From the NCBI GenBank assembly GCA_010093485.1, contig MU001493.1:405599-469598 (forward strand): 64,000 bases of DNA, given 5' to 3'. Shown here in pieces: positions 20,666 to 33,600 of this stretch. This DNA comes from Karstenula rhodostoma CBS 690.94 (lineage: Eukaryota > Ascomycota > Dothideomycetes > Pleosporales > Didymosphaeriaceae). The notes beneath the pieces were generated by a model that saw only the letters and a list, made by a program, of their open reading frames with translations, made no database searches and was not told where the DNA came from. Both the position numbers and the translations under genes were made by a program. Position 1 is the stretch's first letter; each line of letters opens with the position of its first letter.

Positions 20666-23015
20666 CTAGACAATAGAAATCTTGTAAAATCCCTCACCAT
20701 CGCAATCTTGATAGAAATTCTCCGTGATATCTTTCTGGTACTCCTGTGCCATCGGTGTAAAGTCACTTCTGAGCCTTCCAGATATGATGTGAATATGGAG
20801 AATACCCACGCGTCGAAAGACTCCTCGTCCTGAAGTTGGTAGCGGCAATAAAACCAAGCAGGTAACGAGTTGGGAGTCCCTGTGGAAAAGGGGAATTACG
20901 AACACCGTCCTGAGCATTGAACGTGTCTTCGTTTCATCGTCCTTCCCCTCCAGCGAGTCAAAATACCATTGGTCGACCTCAAAGTCACATCTGCCAAGTG
21001 CCCCACTGTATATCTCAATTCTCCCAGCGGCCTTGGATATGAGTCTAGTTTCCTGATGTTGCACGTCGTCGCGAAGTCGCATGAGATTGCCAACCAATGT
21101 CGTTGCATGCGAATCGGGTTGGGTCATTGGCTTGATGCTTTTGCACAGTTGCCTGGGATTTGTGTGCCTGTCGCTAGGCTGATATTCTTCAGACCAGGCA
21201 ACAGGTGCGTTGAGAGATGCCCAAAACCAACTGGGAATCTGGGGCCAGGTAGGAGTTTTGGTAGAGGACGGGAATGGATGTGCCTGTGACCACAGGAGTC
21301 CGAGATGCAGATCATCACTCCATTGTCCAAACAGATACTGACCCTCGCGCATCCACACTGAACTCTGTAGCGACACCGACCAAGGCTGGGAGTCGATCTG
21401 TAGAGCACGTGAGGCTGCGAGCGGAGTAGTCTTGCACGATGCGCCTCCACATACTGCCGAATAACTATTGGGACACCGTGAGCTTTGACATTATGTTTGT
21501 CGTTCTCGACGTCTACACATACTTTTACAGAATCTAGATCTTCGACCATGAACTGCCAAAAGGGATTCTGCTGTTGATGGGACCTAAATTGACCGACCGA
21601 GTGGTACAATGCTCCACGGTAATCGTCATTTTCGGTCCAACCTAATGGCCATCTCTCGTTCGCAAAAACTTCTTTGCATTCCTAGAACATTTCGCTCCTG
21701 CCAAAATGGAGAACACGCAGAGCCTGTGTGGTACGTTAAATGATGGAAACACTTCTGAGAGACTTGCTGCGGCGGCTCACCAGTAATTGCTCCTGCAGAA
21801 CCCACGCCCGTTCAAACAGTGGGCCATTGCATATTTTTTCCCATGGCTTTGAGAAAACAGACTCGTCCAGCATGTAAAATTGCGCATCTTCAAGACTAGC
21901 TGCAGAGGTGCTGAATGCCCCATTTTGCGTGTCAATCTGGAGAGGTAAAACGCCTGACGAATAAATGCCTCGTTCTGTGAAGAGACCTTGTGCGCCATTC
22001 TTATATGCTGATGCTGACAGATTACAAACGGCTCTTTTGTAGATCTCACCCATTTGTTTTGACGTGTGTTCCCAATCTGTGGGGCTGTCCTGGATGATGC
22101 AAAGCGAGTCTGAAAGGCCGTCAGTATGTAAATCCACGAGAGGGGATGTTGCTTACCAATCCATATGTACGGAATACCTAATTGAAAAGCGACATATAAC
22201 GCGTCTCGGAAGACAGCGGTAAGTTCAGCAACCGGAATAGCTGTTTGAAACTGGCGAAGGTTCGCGTGAGTCAGCGTAAGAAATGTTGATCCTCCCCAAC
22301 AGTGGCTTAAACTCAGGTAAGGGGTTCCAGACGGTAGTGAAGTGCCAGTAACTAGACGAGCAGAAGTGATAGAGTCTTTCTCGAGCTGGCGAACATGAAC
22401 GAGCCGGTTGGGAACAAATGTACTCGGGAGTCGACGGTTGAACTGCCCATGGTGCAGTTGAAAATTCTCCAGCCATGCCTTTGCTTGCTTCAAATCGTTT
22501 GGAGATCTCAGTGAAGGGTCGAGAGAGGTTCGAAGTCCTAGTTTCCTGGCGACTAGTGAAGATTCAGCATGTTTCGCCCTTCGACCACCCGCAAATTTTG
22601 TATTGTCATGAGAAATCTAATATTGGCACGTTGGGACCAGCGGTGGGGACTTACCTTGTTTGGTGATACAATAAAATGATAAATCGGCGTAGCTGTCGAG
22701 TGCAAGTATGCGGAAAATACGTCCGAACCACCCGTCTCCCTCCACTGATTGAAAGCATAGGATCTCATCAAATAGGGGAAGGTCTATACTTTCTCCCCTT
22801 GTCTGAGCATCATGTCGTATTTTTTGTATAATTCTGTACAATTGTTTGCAGATGAAGCAGCCCATTTCCACTGATCGCTCGAGCTCTTCGGCAGCTATGT
22901 GGTGCGGAATACCAGAGGTATCATCGATTATCCAATAGCCACCATCATGAAAAATGTCGTTGCGGATTGTGAATGCACGTTCGCACGTCGTGCAGAGTGG
23001 TTTCAAAGTCGCCAT
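20666..23015 (-). pseudogene. HET-domain protein, degraded
   Basis: A heterokaryon-incompatibility (HET) family gene. My exons are 23015-22655, 22552-22157, 22109-21781 and 21723 onward, with a further intron starting at about 21544 (GTATGT..CAATAG). Hallmarks are present: YLSLSHCWGG, IPYIWIDSLCIIQD (formed across an intron), SKQMGEIYKRAVCNLSASA, GPLFERAWVLQEQLL, WRRIVQDYSARSLT, DRLPALVGVATEF and the late PSWFWASLNAPV. Two lesions break it. First, TAG at 21684-21682 replaces the tryptophan of the expected F-W-E-C motif after LRVLHFG. Second, near 21345-21355 the frame shifts between VATEFSVDA and REGQYLFGQW. An acceptor right after the TAG could skip the stop, but it would delete a conserved segment and would not cure the frameshift. 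HET proteins trigger cell death after non-self fusion; this copy is probably non-functional. Confidence 0.8.
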
Positions 23016-24148
23016 GATGATGTGGTCCCTTGGAATTCCGGGACCGTAGGAGAACGGCTGACTTGCAAGGCAGAAGGCAACAAGTATGCCGTAGATTGTG
23101 GCGCCAGTCTGCAAAATAATGACATGAGATGTAAAAGTGATGCTTGGTTCTAGGTGGGTGGACACCTTCTATGTGCCTGAGGTGCCTTCCAACACTGGTC
23201 AGCATCTCGCTTGCGATAAATCCACGTGCCTTTACTTAAACACACGCATCAGGCGAATTTCTTATACAGCTTGATATCCCGCTGAACGTCGAAAACCTCA
23301 AAACCAGTGCACCAAAGTGAAATACCGATTAGCTAGCTCGCGGAATTACATACCTCGACTGCCGCGGCCTGCAAAAGCGCGCGAAGTATCACATTTGACA
23401 TATCTTGGCTAAAGATTGCAGAAAGTATCCACTCCGGGCTGTGGAAGGCGAGCGAGAAGCTTTCACAAGGCAGCGATCATCGTCCATGCTAGACTTCAGT
23501 GATACGATACATCATCAGCTGGTTTAAGAGGAAGAAAATTATAATTACACGTTAAACTGAGAGATATTGCGTGTCGACGGTTGAAACGCGTGCCTAGAGA
23601 ATGTGACTATGATATTGCTACTTCATGGTGCTTTCCCCGCCACAAGTGCATCCATCCACGTCAAATGCGAAAGACACCGTAACATCCCCGTGAAACTCTA
23701 CCCACTGACCTGGAAAGGCGAAAGTGACCATGGAGACAGGCATGACGAGCGCACACGGCGACACCTGCACTGCGTGTTTCAGGAAAGAAAGCATTCCCTA
23801 ATCCTCCCTCTGTAATTCCATTAAAAGGGGTTGCGAGCTATCTACAAAGTAGTTCCACGAGGGAAGCGAACAACAGGTAAGCGCAGCGGCGTCCGCTGTC
23901 CACGAGGACGACGTGGAGCGGAGGGTATATGCCGCTGCGCTCGAGAAGAGAAGCCTATCCGTCCTTTCCTTTCCGTCTCTACCAAACCATCCCAAACCAT
24001 CCCAAACCATCCTTTTCCGCCTATCCAATCCCAAACCATCCCATATCCTTGTCCCAAATAACTCCATCCCCATTTCCATACCCATTCCCATTCCCATCCC
24101 CATTCCCATCCCCATAGCCGCAGTCCTTCCCACATCCCACACCCAACC
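23016..24148. other. Intergenic region with simple repeats
   Basis: Near 23340-23400 a partial third copy of the dispersed CTTCGCGCGCTTTTGCA / GCCGCGGCA element is present in minus orientation. A CCATCCCAAA repeat lies at about 23979-24014 and a CCCATT/CCCATC array at about 24068-24115. No gene was identified. Confidence 0.55.
24068..24115. repeat. CCCATT/CCCATCC microsatellite
   Basis: Pyrimidine-rich array of CCCATT and CCCATCC units just 3' of the serine-rich gene. It generates glycine/methionine-rich pseudo-ORFs on the minus strand. Confidence 0.85.
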
Positions 24149-26419
24149 TCAAAACGCCACACCCACCGCCGCAGGACTCGGCAGCATCCCCAAATGCTGA
24201 CTCACACCCTCCTGCCTCGCGCCAATCTCCATGCCCCTCAGAATCCCATAATGCGGACTCGGCGGCGGCTTCAGGCTCCTCCTACTGCTCATGCTGCTCC
24301 GCGCACTCGCAAGGCTGCGCGCAGATCCCAGACTCGCCTCAACAAACATATCCTTCTCCTTCGCCAGCGTCAGCGGCGCGGGGACCCGGCGTGTTTTCCC
24401 GGCACCTTTGAGCAGGCTTACGCGTGCGGGTGGGGGTGGAGCGTCCTTTCGCGATTGGCGGAGGGGAAGGCTCGCGCGGGATGGGGAGGCGGAAAGGGTT
24501 TTTGTGGAGCGGATGGAGTGGATGGAGGATTGGGGCGAGTGGCGCGGGGAGGAGGAGAGGGAGGGCGTGCTGGGGTAGGAAGACGAGAGCAGCGTTACGG
24601 TCGCGGATTCGGCGCTGGTCTGGCGCGTGTGCACGATTGTTCGGGAGCCTGCGGTTGAGGGGCGAGATGTTGGGGGCAGCGGGGGCTCTGGCTCGCACTG
24701 GTAGAAGGAGCGTGCGCCTGTGGACTTGGGTGTCGTGGGCTTGGAGGTTGAGATTGATGTTGGCGATTTGAGTGATGGCGTGTTTGGGAGAGATCGCTTG
24801 AGCCAGGCACCGAGGCGGTGGATGGGTGTTGTCGGTGTGGGGACTGTGGGCGTGGGCGGTGTGATTGGGTTCGAATCGAGGGGTCCGCTGAATGTACGTG
24901 CAGGTGGCGCAAGTCTCAGCTTTGTCGTTTGCCGTGTACGATTGCTCGGCGGGAGAGGCGGCGGCGGTAGTGGTTTCGCAACTAGCGGCGCTGAAAAGAC
25001 GGACCCGATGTCTGACAACGTTTCAGAGCGGACATGCATGCGCAGCGAAGGTGCGATAGCTGGGACGTGTGATGAAGGCGACAAAGGAAGTCGATTGATC
25101 AGAGCAGGAGATTGGTTGCGTGACCGGTATGCCTCTGCACGGCGTTCTTCGACAATGGTGTTGAGTTCTCTGATGGCTTCGTCGACATCGGTCTTTGCCC
25201 TACGGACACTTCCTGGTCGTGCTGGGGCAGTGTTCGATCGAGCTCGTGAAGGCGAAGGAAGACGTGAGAGGATACGCGGCGGAGATAGTGTGCCTCGTCG
25301 ATAGAGATCACTGGGTGTTCTACTGCGTATTGAACCTGCCCGACTGGTAGCTGTACTACGTATCGATTCTGCTTGACGCTTGGGCTCTTCTTGCAAGAAT
25401 GGTAGTGTAGACAAGCTCGCAGACAGCGGCCTCGACTGCACTGATTGCGTACTCTGCACACTCGATCGCCGTGACCCGGAACCCACAGGCTTTCTTTGCA
25501 CCAGGTATGACGCCGTGGAAGGATCCGACGAGATCGAGTTTGTCCGCGAGTCCTGATTACGAACCAACGCTTCCGCAGGCATCTGTGGCATCTCGACCCA
25601 ATTGTCATGTTTGAAATCTGGCAACGGCGATAGCCTTCCGTCAGAGAGGTATATCGACAGTTCCAAAGGCCTGAAGCTACGACGCCGCCGCACAGGCATG
25701 GGTGCATCGTCGATCATGCTCTGGATGCCTTCTTCGCCATCGAACCCACTGTCGTGCCGGAATTCTGTTGGGCCACTTATACTGAGCCGTCTGACCTTGG
25801 AATGCGACTTCCTTGGCCGTGTGAGCGTGTGCACGCTTGCTCGGGATGACGCACGTGACGCGAAGTCACGACTCGTAGTAACCCATTGCGATACATGCCG
25901 GCCCATAGACTGACTTGTCGCTGGGCGGGGTGGAGGTGAGACGGGCTCGGCGCGCGGGAACTCTCTTGATTGAGGTTGGTCGTAGCATATTTTCAAATCC
26001 GATTCTCCTAGATATAACCGTTAGATTAATGTGGAAGGGTTTGACGACGTGAGTTTTCTGGAAGATTGAGTATGCAGGCCATATTGCGAGGTGTGCAATT
26101 AGCCATATTAAGGAGAGATAGGCGGCGTGGTTGCAGCTCAACAGAAACGGGCATGCTGACGGAACATCGAACGAGACGAGATGTGAGGAGAAGACGTCGT
26201 AGTTGAGCGTGACGATGGAGCTCGTGAGGTTTTGAAGGAGTTCAAAGGAACGACTGGTAGTGGAATAGAATGCGGGCTGGAGTGAACGAAAGGGAGATCA
26301 AAAGTAAACATACCAACAGCCCTCGACGCGTCTCTACCATCCTCCTCTTCAATAGAGTCTCTTCTCTCAGATGCACAGCATCCAATGGCCAGCCATGGTT
26401 TCCTCTTCTCTTGCAACAT
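24149..26419 (-). CDS. Serine/proline/arginine-rich disordered protein
   Basis: Function not recognised. Exon 1 is 26419-26314 (MLQEKRKPWLAIGCC, then an acidic stretch). A 306-nt intron with GTATGT donor and TATATCTAG acceptor is longer than others here. Exon 2 is 26007-24149, and the join gives 654 aa in frame. Nearly all of exon 2 is predicted disorder: dense RS/SR, SP and TP dipeptides, poly-proline (KPLPPPPLPP), PxxP clusters and many basic patches, which suggests heavy phosphorylation and SH3-type binding. One short ordered-looking helix is VDEAIRELNTIVEERRAEAY (about residue 310), and there is a conserved-looking PPPSPHYGILRGMEIGARQEG near the C-terminus. It may be a cytoskeletal or polarity scaffold, but that is only an inference from composition. 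Confidence 0.7.
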
Positions 26420-27954
26420 TACTGTTTCTTCGTACCCGTCTAGCAGGCACTTCTCTTTATAAACGCTCTCGTCAGACCGATCAAGGCCTCAAGTACTTCC
26501 GCAGAAAACCAACAAAAACAAAAGGATTTCGAAGAAGAGAAGAGTGATGAGTGCAGTGTGCGCCGTATGAACCAGCCAACCGGTACAGCCCAGTCCGGTT
26601 CAGAAAACTTTAACAATCCGACAGCACAACAACACCTTTGGTCCGGCCAACCCATCCAAACCACGCCGTCCCTCCCGCGCCCATATACACAATCTACCCT
26701 CGCCCCAAGCGCCCAATAACACCCGTCCCCGCGATCCCTGTCCGTCACCCAGATCACCCGCAGCGAGCCTGTGCCAGGGCTTCACCGCACACAGACATCC
26801 TATTGGCCGCCGCGAGCATAAGCGCCCGCGCGAATAGATGATGCGCGGCCAATCGATCAGCAATAGCGGCTACGCGTCGAAACGGGCTGCAGATGGCGCG
26901 CAGGGACGGCTGTTACTGGATGGATGTTTGGGAGTGGGGAGACGTGAGTGGGGCATTGATTCCAAGCAGCTGTTCGTTCGCGCGTACTCCAGAGATGGGT
27001 GGTATATTTAGATGCGATGGGTGAGCCTTGGATCGAGGTATTTCGGGTGAAACGGGTACGGAGGGAGAACGGAAAGATTGTTTTGGGTTTGTCGAGATGA
27101 GGGCTTGGATGGTTGTGTGTTGGAGGTGAGGGCGGGTTGGACAGCTTCCGGCTGTTGCATCCCCAAAGCACGTGCCACCCAACCAAGTCTCGACCGTGGA
27201 GGATATTGGCGACTGTGTATGTAGTCCGAATCTCCACCTTCGAAAGGCTCTGGCTTCAACTACCTAGAATGATTTCGAACCCAATGACCCCCTACAGCCT
27301 TATTCCTCGACGCCACATTCAACATAGCAGCTCCCGAACCCACGATTGGCACACACCCCAAATTCCTGTTGCATTTCGCACGCCACATCAGAAATACCGC
27401 TCATGCGCGGTCATGATTGGCAAAGCCCATCAAACCCAAAACGAACGGTCCACGCCGCACGCTTTTCCCCTAACCAATCACACCCGCCCCCGACCCGTTC
27501 CTCCATCACAACCACAACACCCCGCCCACGCCGCTGGTGACAGCGCACGCGTCCATCTCCACATCTGCCACGCTTTTCGAATCACGGCGGGTCGCATGGC
27601 GGAGTTTGGTTTGCTGGGAGGTCGCAGGTATATTTCGCTGTCAGTGCGGCAAACGTAAGTACGCAGTGGTCAAGTCATGCTTGGATAGATTTGTGTACGA
27701 ATAGATGCGCGCTTCCTACGAAGACGCCTTGTAGATGCGCGAGCAGGAACGAGCAACATGGCGCCAATGAGATAGATCATCATATACACACCGAAAAGGG
27801 TATAGAACAATGGACGTGCAGGAAACAGATGCACCAAGATAGTGGGAGGAAGAAAGCCTTGTTGGCGCTGACAGAAACCTTTCAGAACGTTGCATTATTC
27901 CATACGGCGTGCTTCCTGTCAACGGCAAGGGCTCACATCAGCGAGAGATGACCT
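26420..27954. other. Intergenic region
   Basis: About 1.5 kb of mixed composition. The frames at 26440-26757 and 27113-27658 are shadows without motifs. It contains the promoter of the serine-rich gene and the 3' flank of the TMEM184-like gene. No repeat above noise. Confidence 0.5.
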
Positions 27955-30157
27955 TTACGAACCGCTCCACGCGTCGCGCTCGTCTCTGAAGCTGCCATAT
28001 TGGGGGCTCTTGTCTTGCTTGTTGCCGTCCTCGTTGTCGTTGGTGTAATTGCGTTCTTCCCAATGCGAGGCCTCTTCTGAGATCGGCGGGTCGAGCTTGC
28101 CGTTTTCGTCTTCATCCTTGCCTTCTTCGGTAGTGAAAGGGTAATTGAGGTTGTGCACACCTTCGGGGTTGTGCGGCTCCGGCTCATCTGGGTTAAAACC
28201 TTGGCGAACCCCTTCTTCCTGTCCTTCTTCAGGATATGCGTGGCTAGAATTTGGTCAGCTCATGATCACGAGAAAGAACAAGTACACTTACACGAAATGC
28301 TTCTGTTCGACTTCGTTCCAGCCGGAGCCTCCTTCCTTTCGTGCTCTAACACGTTCGACGTCTTCTGCGTCAGTGTCCTCCACGACGAGATCGACAAGCT
28401 GACTCTTATCTGACTTGTTCGAGCTAGTAGAAGATGATGACTCCTGCCTAAAAAGTTTCCCTACCACGCCTTTGGGAGACTTGGAGCTGGAAGGCTCCCC
28501 ACTGCTCGAGTCACTCCGATGCTTACCTTTATCCACCGCCTCTTGGATACCTTTGATCTGGCTCTTTCGCCTTTTCCTATTTTCGTCGGTTGGCTGGAGC
28601 AAATGCCGGTTCGAGGCACCTGTCAGAATTGGTGGGTTACCATACAATTGGTTGTCGCGATGTGCTCGATGTGCCTCAATGACAGGATACTGTAACATCA
28701 TAAGCCGAGTTTGCGTCAATGGGAATTCAATACTGACGTTCCAGTCACCGAACTCTAACGTTCGCGCGCTTTCAAACAACCTTTCATCTCCAGGGTCCAG
28801 CTCTGGCTCTTCATTCTCTTCGACGGTGCCGTATTTGGACGTGTCAAGCGCATGAGACGCGCCTGGACTCATCGTCCTCGCCCTGCTGGACGTGACTTTA
28901 GAAATCAACGGCTCACGTTCGTTCTGTCCGGGTTTTGGAATCCAGTATTTTCCCTTTCCTCCTCGTTCGTATCTCATACCTTCCCTCATACGAGCTGCTC
29001 GCGAAGACGATTCTTCGTGAGCTAGAACATTGTCGTTTGCGTCGAAGTAGCGGTACTCGTAGTGCTTGCCGCCAAAAGTATCTTTGGTATCCTCAATCAA
29101 GTCGCGCGGACCGAAGGCATCACGCAAGGCATACTTGACAGGCAAGCGTGCAGCCGAGATGGTGTCGTCGGCATAGTCGTGCCATGAGAAAGCGTACCAG
29201 TGTGCCAAAGAGAAAATGGGCATCTCGAAACAGATGAGGGCATCTTGAATAGCAGCAGCAAGGTTGTCGGCGCTGTATCCGGGGACGGTATCGGGAATAG
29301 CGCCCAACCAGACAAGGATGGACAAGAAGAAGCCCTGCCAGTAGGAGGCGAAAATGATGCCTTTGATGCACAAGAACTTTGGCATGGGCCGGAACGGCTT
29401 CAGATCTGAAACCATACACACCCAGAACATGGCGAGTGCATATAGACTTATGGTGATGCTAACGTTGTAGATGATGCCGCTCCAGAGGTAGCCAGAGCTT
29501 ACGCCTATGTACCCTTCTCTGTAGACATCGAATGCTTTCATGATGACGGCTGCGACTGAAAGTAAGGGCTTGACCCAGGTGTACTGCAAGATGCCGCGCT
29601 TGATCATGAGGAAGGTGTGCGGATCGGATATGTCGACCTTGGGCAGGAACAGGTTCAGCGGCCACAGATGCGACACGGGGGCGCGGCCAGTCATGAGGAT
29701 GATCAGGGCACGCTCGCCGCCGATGAAGTTTATGAGCAGCTGGAAGAATGTGTATATGGTGAAGGCCTCGTATACGTCTCGAAGCGGCTCGATCCAGCGG
29801 GATGCCTTGATGGACACCAAGCTCGCCCACGAGCAGGCCGAGTATATCGGGACCATGAGCAGGATACGGACGACATAGCGTTGGAGGAGGGGCTTTCTAT
29901 AGTTCTTCCTAATAGGGACTCAGTAACAGGAAGCTTCTTTGGATTTGGTCTTACGTACGTCTGTAGCCAGACAGCTCTGCGACTACGTCAGTGGATGCGC
30001 GAATTCATACGGGTGGAAGTACTGACACGAACGTGATAATACTGGCAACGAGTGCTGCAACGCCTGCGACGATAACGACGGCTTTTGCAAAGCGATCGCC
30101 CGTGCCTCGCGGGTCGCCCTCGGAGGCAGCCCGTCGCAGAAGGTTGCCTGTCGACAT
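27955..30157 (-). CDS. TMEM184/DUF300 (OST-alpha-like) membrane protein
   Basis: Four exons: 30157-30027, 29976-29959 (an 18-nt microexon), 29908-28292 and 28243-27955. Total 684 aa, all phases consistent. The microexon supplies most of the motif that joins to WLQTKNYRKPLLQRYVVRIL, diagnostic for the family. Exon 1 encodes a first membrane helix (AVVIVAGVAALVASIITF). Exon 3 holds about six more hydrophobic segments with conserved blocks CSWASLV, FFQLLINFIGGERALIILM, KRGILQYTWVKPLLS, IKGIIFASYWQGFFLSIL and FEMPIFSLAHWYAFSW. The C-terminal 300 residues are cytosolic, Ser-rich and acidic. Human and yeast relatives sit in endosomal, vacuolar or plasma membranes; their transport activity is not settled. 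It is divergent from the CSF1-like gene. Confidence 0.9.
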
Positions 30158-30609
30158 ATTGGTGACGGCGCAGGAGCGCAGAGCGCAGAGCGGCGTGCTC
30201 TCACAGAACGAGGGAATAGAAGTGGAGAAAGATACCCAGAATAGCGGGCAAGGTCAGCGGCAGCAGGGCATGGCGATGTCTGCACAGGCACCAGCTTTGA
30301 CGTCTCGTGCCCAACTTTGGCAGTGTTGGAGGAGGTAATGCGGAGGAAGCTTGGACCATCCGCACGCGTCATTAGCGCATGGGGTCGCGGACGCCTCAAC
30401 CTCGCCGCGGGTACATGCACTCCTCTCATCCCAGCTGGCCGTAGACCTTGAGCACTGTCGCAACAGGCCAATTTCTTTTCACTTCCGCTTGTACTGGGCC
30501 ACTCCGAGTGCCTGTTCACCGTGCGACCAGAGCTGCGACAGCATGCGCATCCACGTGCCACGATGAGGAGTCGCACCTGCCGTTTGCCTTTACTGCGCAA
30601 CCGCCCGCA
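30158..30609. promoter_or_regulatory. Shared divergent promoter, TMEM184-like / CSF1-like
   Basis: The 452 bp between the two divergent ATGs. GC-rich, no clear TATA box, no credible ORF. Confidence 0.5.
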
Positions 30610-33600
30610 ATGGCAGGCTCGATCGTAGCAGCGCCCTTGAACCCGCACCGGGGCTTCAATTGGTGCGCAACATCTATGCGTGCATCCATGCCACGGCTGC
30701 TAACATGTACCTGCTCAGGGTGTACTTGGTGGAGCTGCTGATATGCGGCATCCTGTAGGCCGTCCTTGCCCCCTCCATCGCACCACCTGCTTACGCGCGC
30801 AGGACCGTCTTCTTCCTCTTTTACTTCAACCGCCTGTTCGCGACGCTTGTATCGTACGCCATTCGAGCGTACACATGGCGCGCCTACCGCACCTACATCG
30901 ACATCCAAGCCCTGCAGATCTCCCTCCTCGGCGGCCGCATCTTCTTCAAAGACGTTCGCTACCACGGCCACAACGAGACCATCCTCGTACACAATGGATA
31001 CATTACATGGAATTACTGGCTACGGCGCGTGAGAGATGCCGAGGTTTACTCGACCGACCGTCCCCCGCCCTTGGACGCGGACACGAGCGATGGAGCATCG
31101 AGCAGTGCACCTTCGGGAAGTCGCAGCAGAAATGTGGACAAGGCTGAAAAAGGAGGCAAGAGTACGCAGAAACGGCTGCCGTGTCGCTTCTCCGTCAAAA
31201 TTTCCGGCGTCGAGGCGTTCCTTTACAATCGCACGCCAGCCTACGATGGCATTATCGACGCTATTCGAAACAAAGCCAATTGTTCGAACACGGAAGAAGG
31301 GGTGCCGTTGGACCAGGAAAACATCCGTACTGGAAACAACATTTTGTACAGGACCTCGACCGAGATGTCGGAAGACCAAAGACAGCAAATGAACAAGTTG
31401 AGGAAAGCTCCAGCGAAAGAAGAGGGAACTTCTCGCCCCGGTACCGACACTACCGATGATGGCAAGACCGACAGCCTACCTGCGTTCCTGAACCTACTGC
31501 CTGTCTATGTAGAGTGCAATAAAGGCGCTATTGTCATCGGAAACGAGCACACCAAGTCCATCATCACTGCTCAATTCGAGAAAGTAACCGGCAATTTCGA
31601 TGCCGCGGCAAGCGGTCCCTTGGATGCCTACCAACAAGTCTTTGATTTCCAGGTCACTCATCCTGTAGTGCACATGAAGCCCAATCCGGATTACAAGAGC
31701 CCTCAACTCGACGCTGCCAGGCGACTGAAGCAGGAAGAACAACAAGGGGTACCGGAGCAGGAGGAAATAGATGAAAAACACAAGCAACGAAGCTTCCGCC
31801 TTCCGCGCTTCCCTAAACTATTTTCAAGCTCCGCCGACTCTATTCACACCCATCATGGAGGGACTACTGGCCGAAGGGCGAGCATGTTTGCGCCACAATG
31901 GCATTTTCCAGGGCAAGAGAAGTGGACGGGTCTTTCTCGATATATGGATGATGACCAGACCGATGGGCATGGAGAATGGGACGGCGTTGAGTATGCCAAG
32001 ACGTCTCTCATTGCGGATTGTCCGTGTGTGAACGTGAGGTTCTATTGGGATGTTGCTGGCAAAGTGCCCACGCTGTTAGATAACAGCATGTGCACTGAAC
32101 CCACGCAATCCGGGGATATCAATGGCAGTGCTCCACCGGAATACGGCGTGAACATACAGATCTACGGTGGTATAATCCAATATGGTCCATGGACTGACCG
32201 GCATCGCGGCACCTTTCAATCGTTTTTCTTTCCTAGCGCCCACGTGGATGCGGAACCAGCATCTCCCCTTAAACCGGGCGATGCTAGAGTGCTTACCGTT
32301 TTCAAACTATATCTAAGCATCGAGGACGAGACTATTTTACGTATTCCTATTCGCGAGCCTTCGAAAGATTGGAAGTGGAAAGGCAAAGCCAAGACACTCG
32401 GGGGTCAAGACAAACAAGCTTCGAACAAAACAAAGGGGCGGACAAGGTCACGAAAGAAGTATGGGAGGACGAAACAACGAGATACCGCGGCTTCTGGACA
32501 AAACATGCGCCCGTTTGGCTGGATAGATGTCAAGGTCGCAGGCAATTCTTCTGTCAACTACGTAATGGACATGGTCGCATCCCAAGATGGCTTCAACAAC
32601 AAACTGGATGTCGACATTGCCAGCACGGAAATATCCTCCAGCGTTAACCATGGCATTCTGTGGCGATCAGGCGCAATCGGGCTAGATTGCGACTTGTCCA
32701 ACCCCATCAGTTGGAACAGCATGAGGAAATGGAGGTTTAACATTTCCTGTCGAGATCTGGAGCTTTTTCTGCTAAGAGATCATTTGTTTCTGCTGACCGA
32801 CCTTGTTGCTGACTGGGGCTCTGGTCCACCAGCGAATTACTTCACGTTCATCCCTTTCCAATACCTCCTCAACATCGATTTCACCAACTTCAAGCTCTAC
32901 CTGAACACGAACGACTCCAACATCATCAACAATCCGTCGGAGCTTGATGAGAACAGTTTTGTCATTCTCTTCGGCCAACGACTGCACGGAGATGTTCATA
33001 TCCCGCTAGATAAGTTCAGACCATCGCAGAACGAAATACATTTCGACGTGAAAGGTCAGCATTTGGGTCTCGAGGTCTGCATGCCACCCAAGAATACGCT
33101 ACACACTTGGGTGCACTCCAATAAGGTTGCGCAATTAGGGGGTTTGACCTTGAATGGAAGCTATGCACTTATGACTGAGACTTCGGCTATGAATACCGAC
33201 AGACTCTTCATGGACATTCGAGGAGACAAACTATACCTTGAGCTGTATGGTTGGCTCGTGCACCACTTCATGCAGATCAAGGAAAATTACTTCGGCGATG
33301 ACCTTCACTTCAAAACCTTGGAAGAGTTCCAAGGTTTGCAGAGTCATAGTTTGGCGATGGACACGACAATTCCAAACGGACAACCACCAAAGGTCTCAAA
33401 CGACCTCGATGTAATCCTTTCAGTGTCAGCTGAGAGTGCAAGCATACTTTTACCTGCGAATCTATACTCGGCAAAAGCCGGCCTCCGAGCAGAACTGCCG
33501 TTTGCTCACTGTGACCTGAGATTCACGAACTATTACATGGATCTTCTGGTGAACTTTAGCCCAATCAGTCTCTCGGTTAGTAGCGATGGCACGAGCCCAG

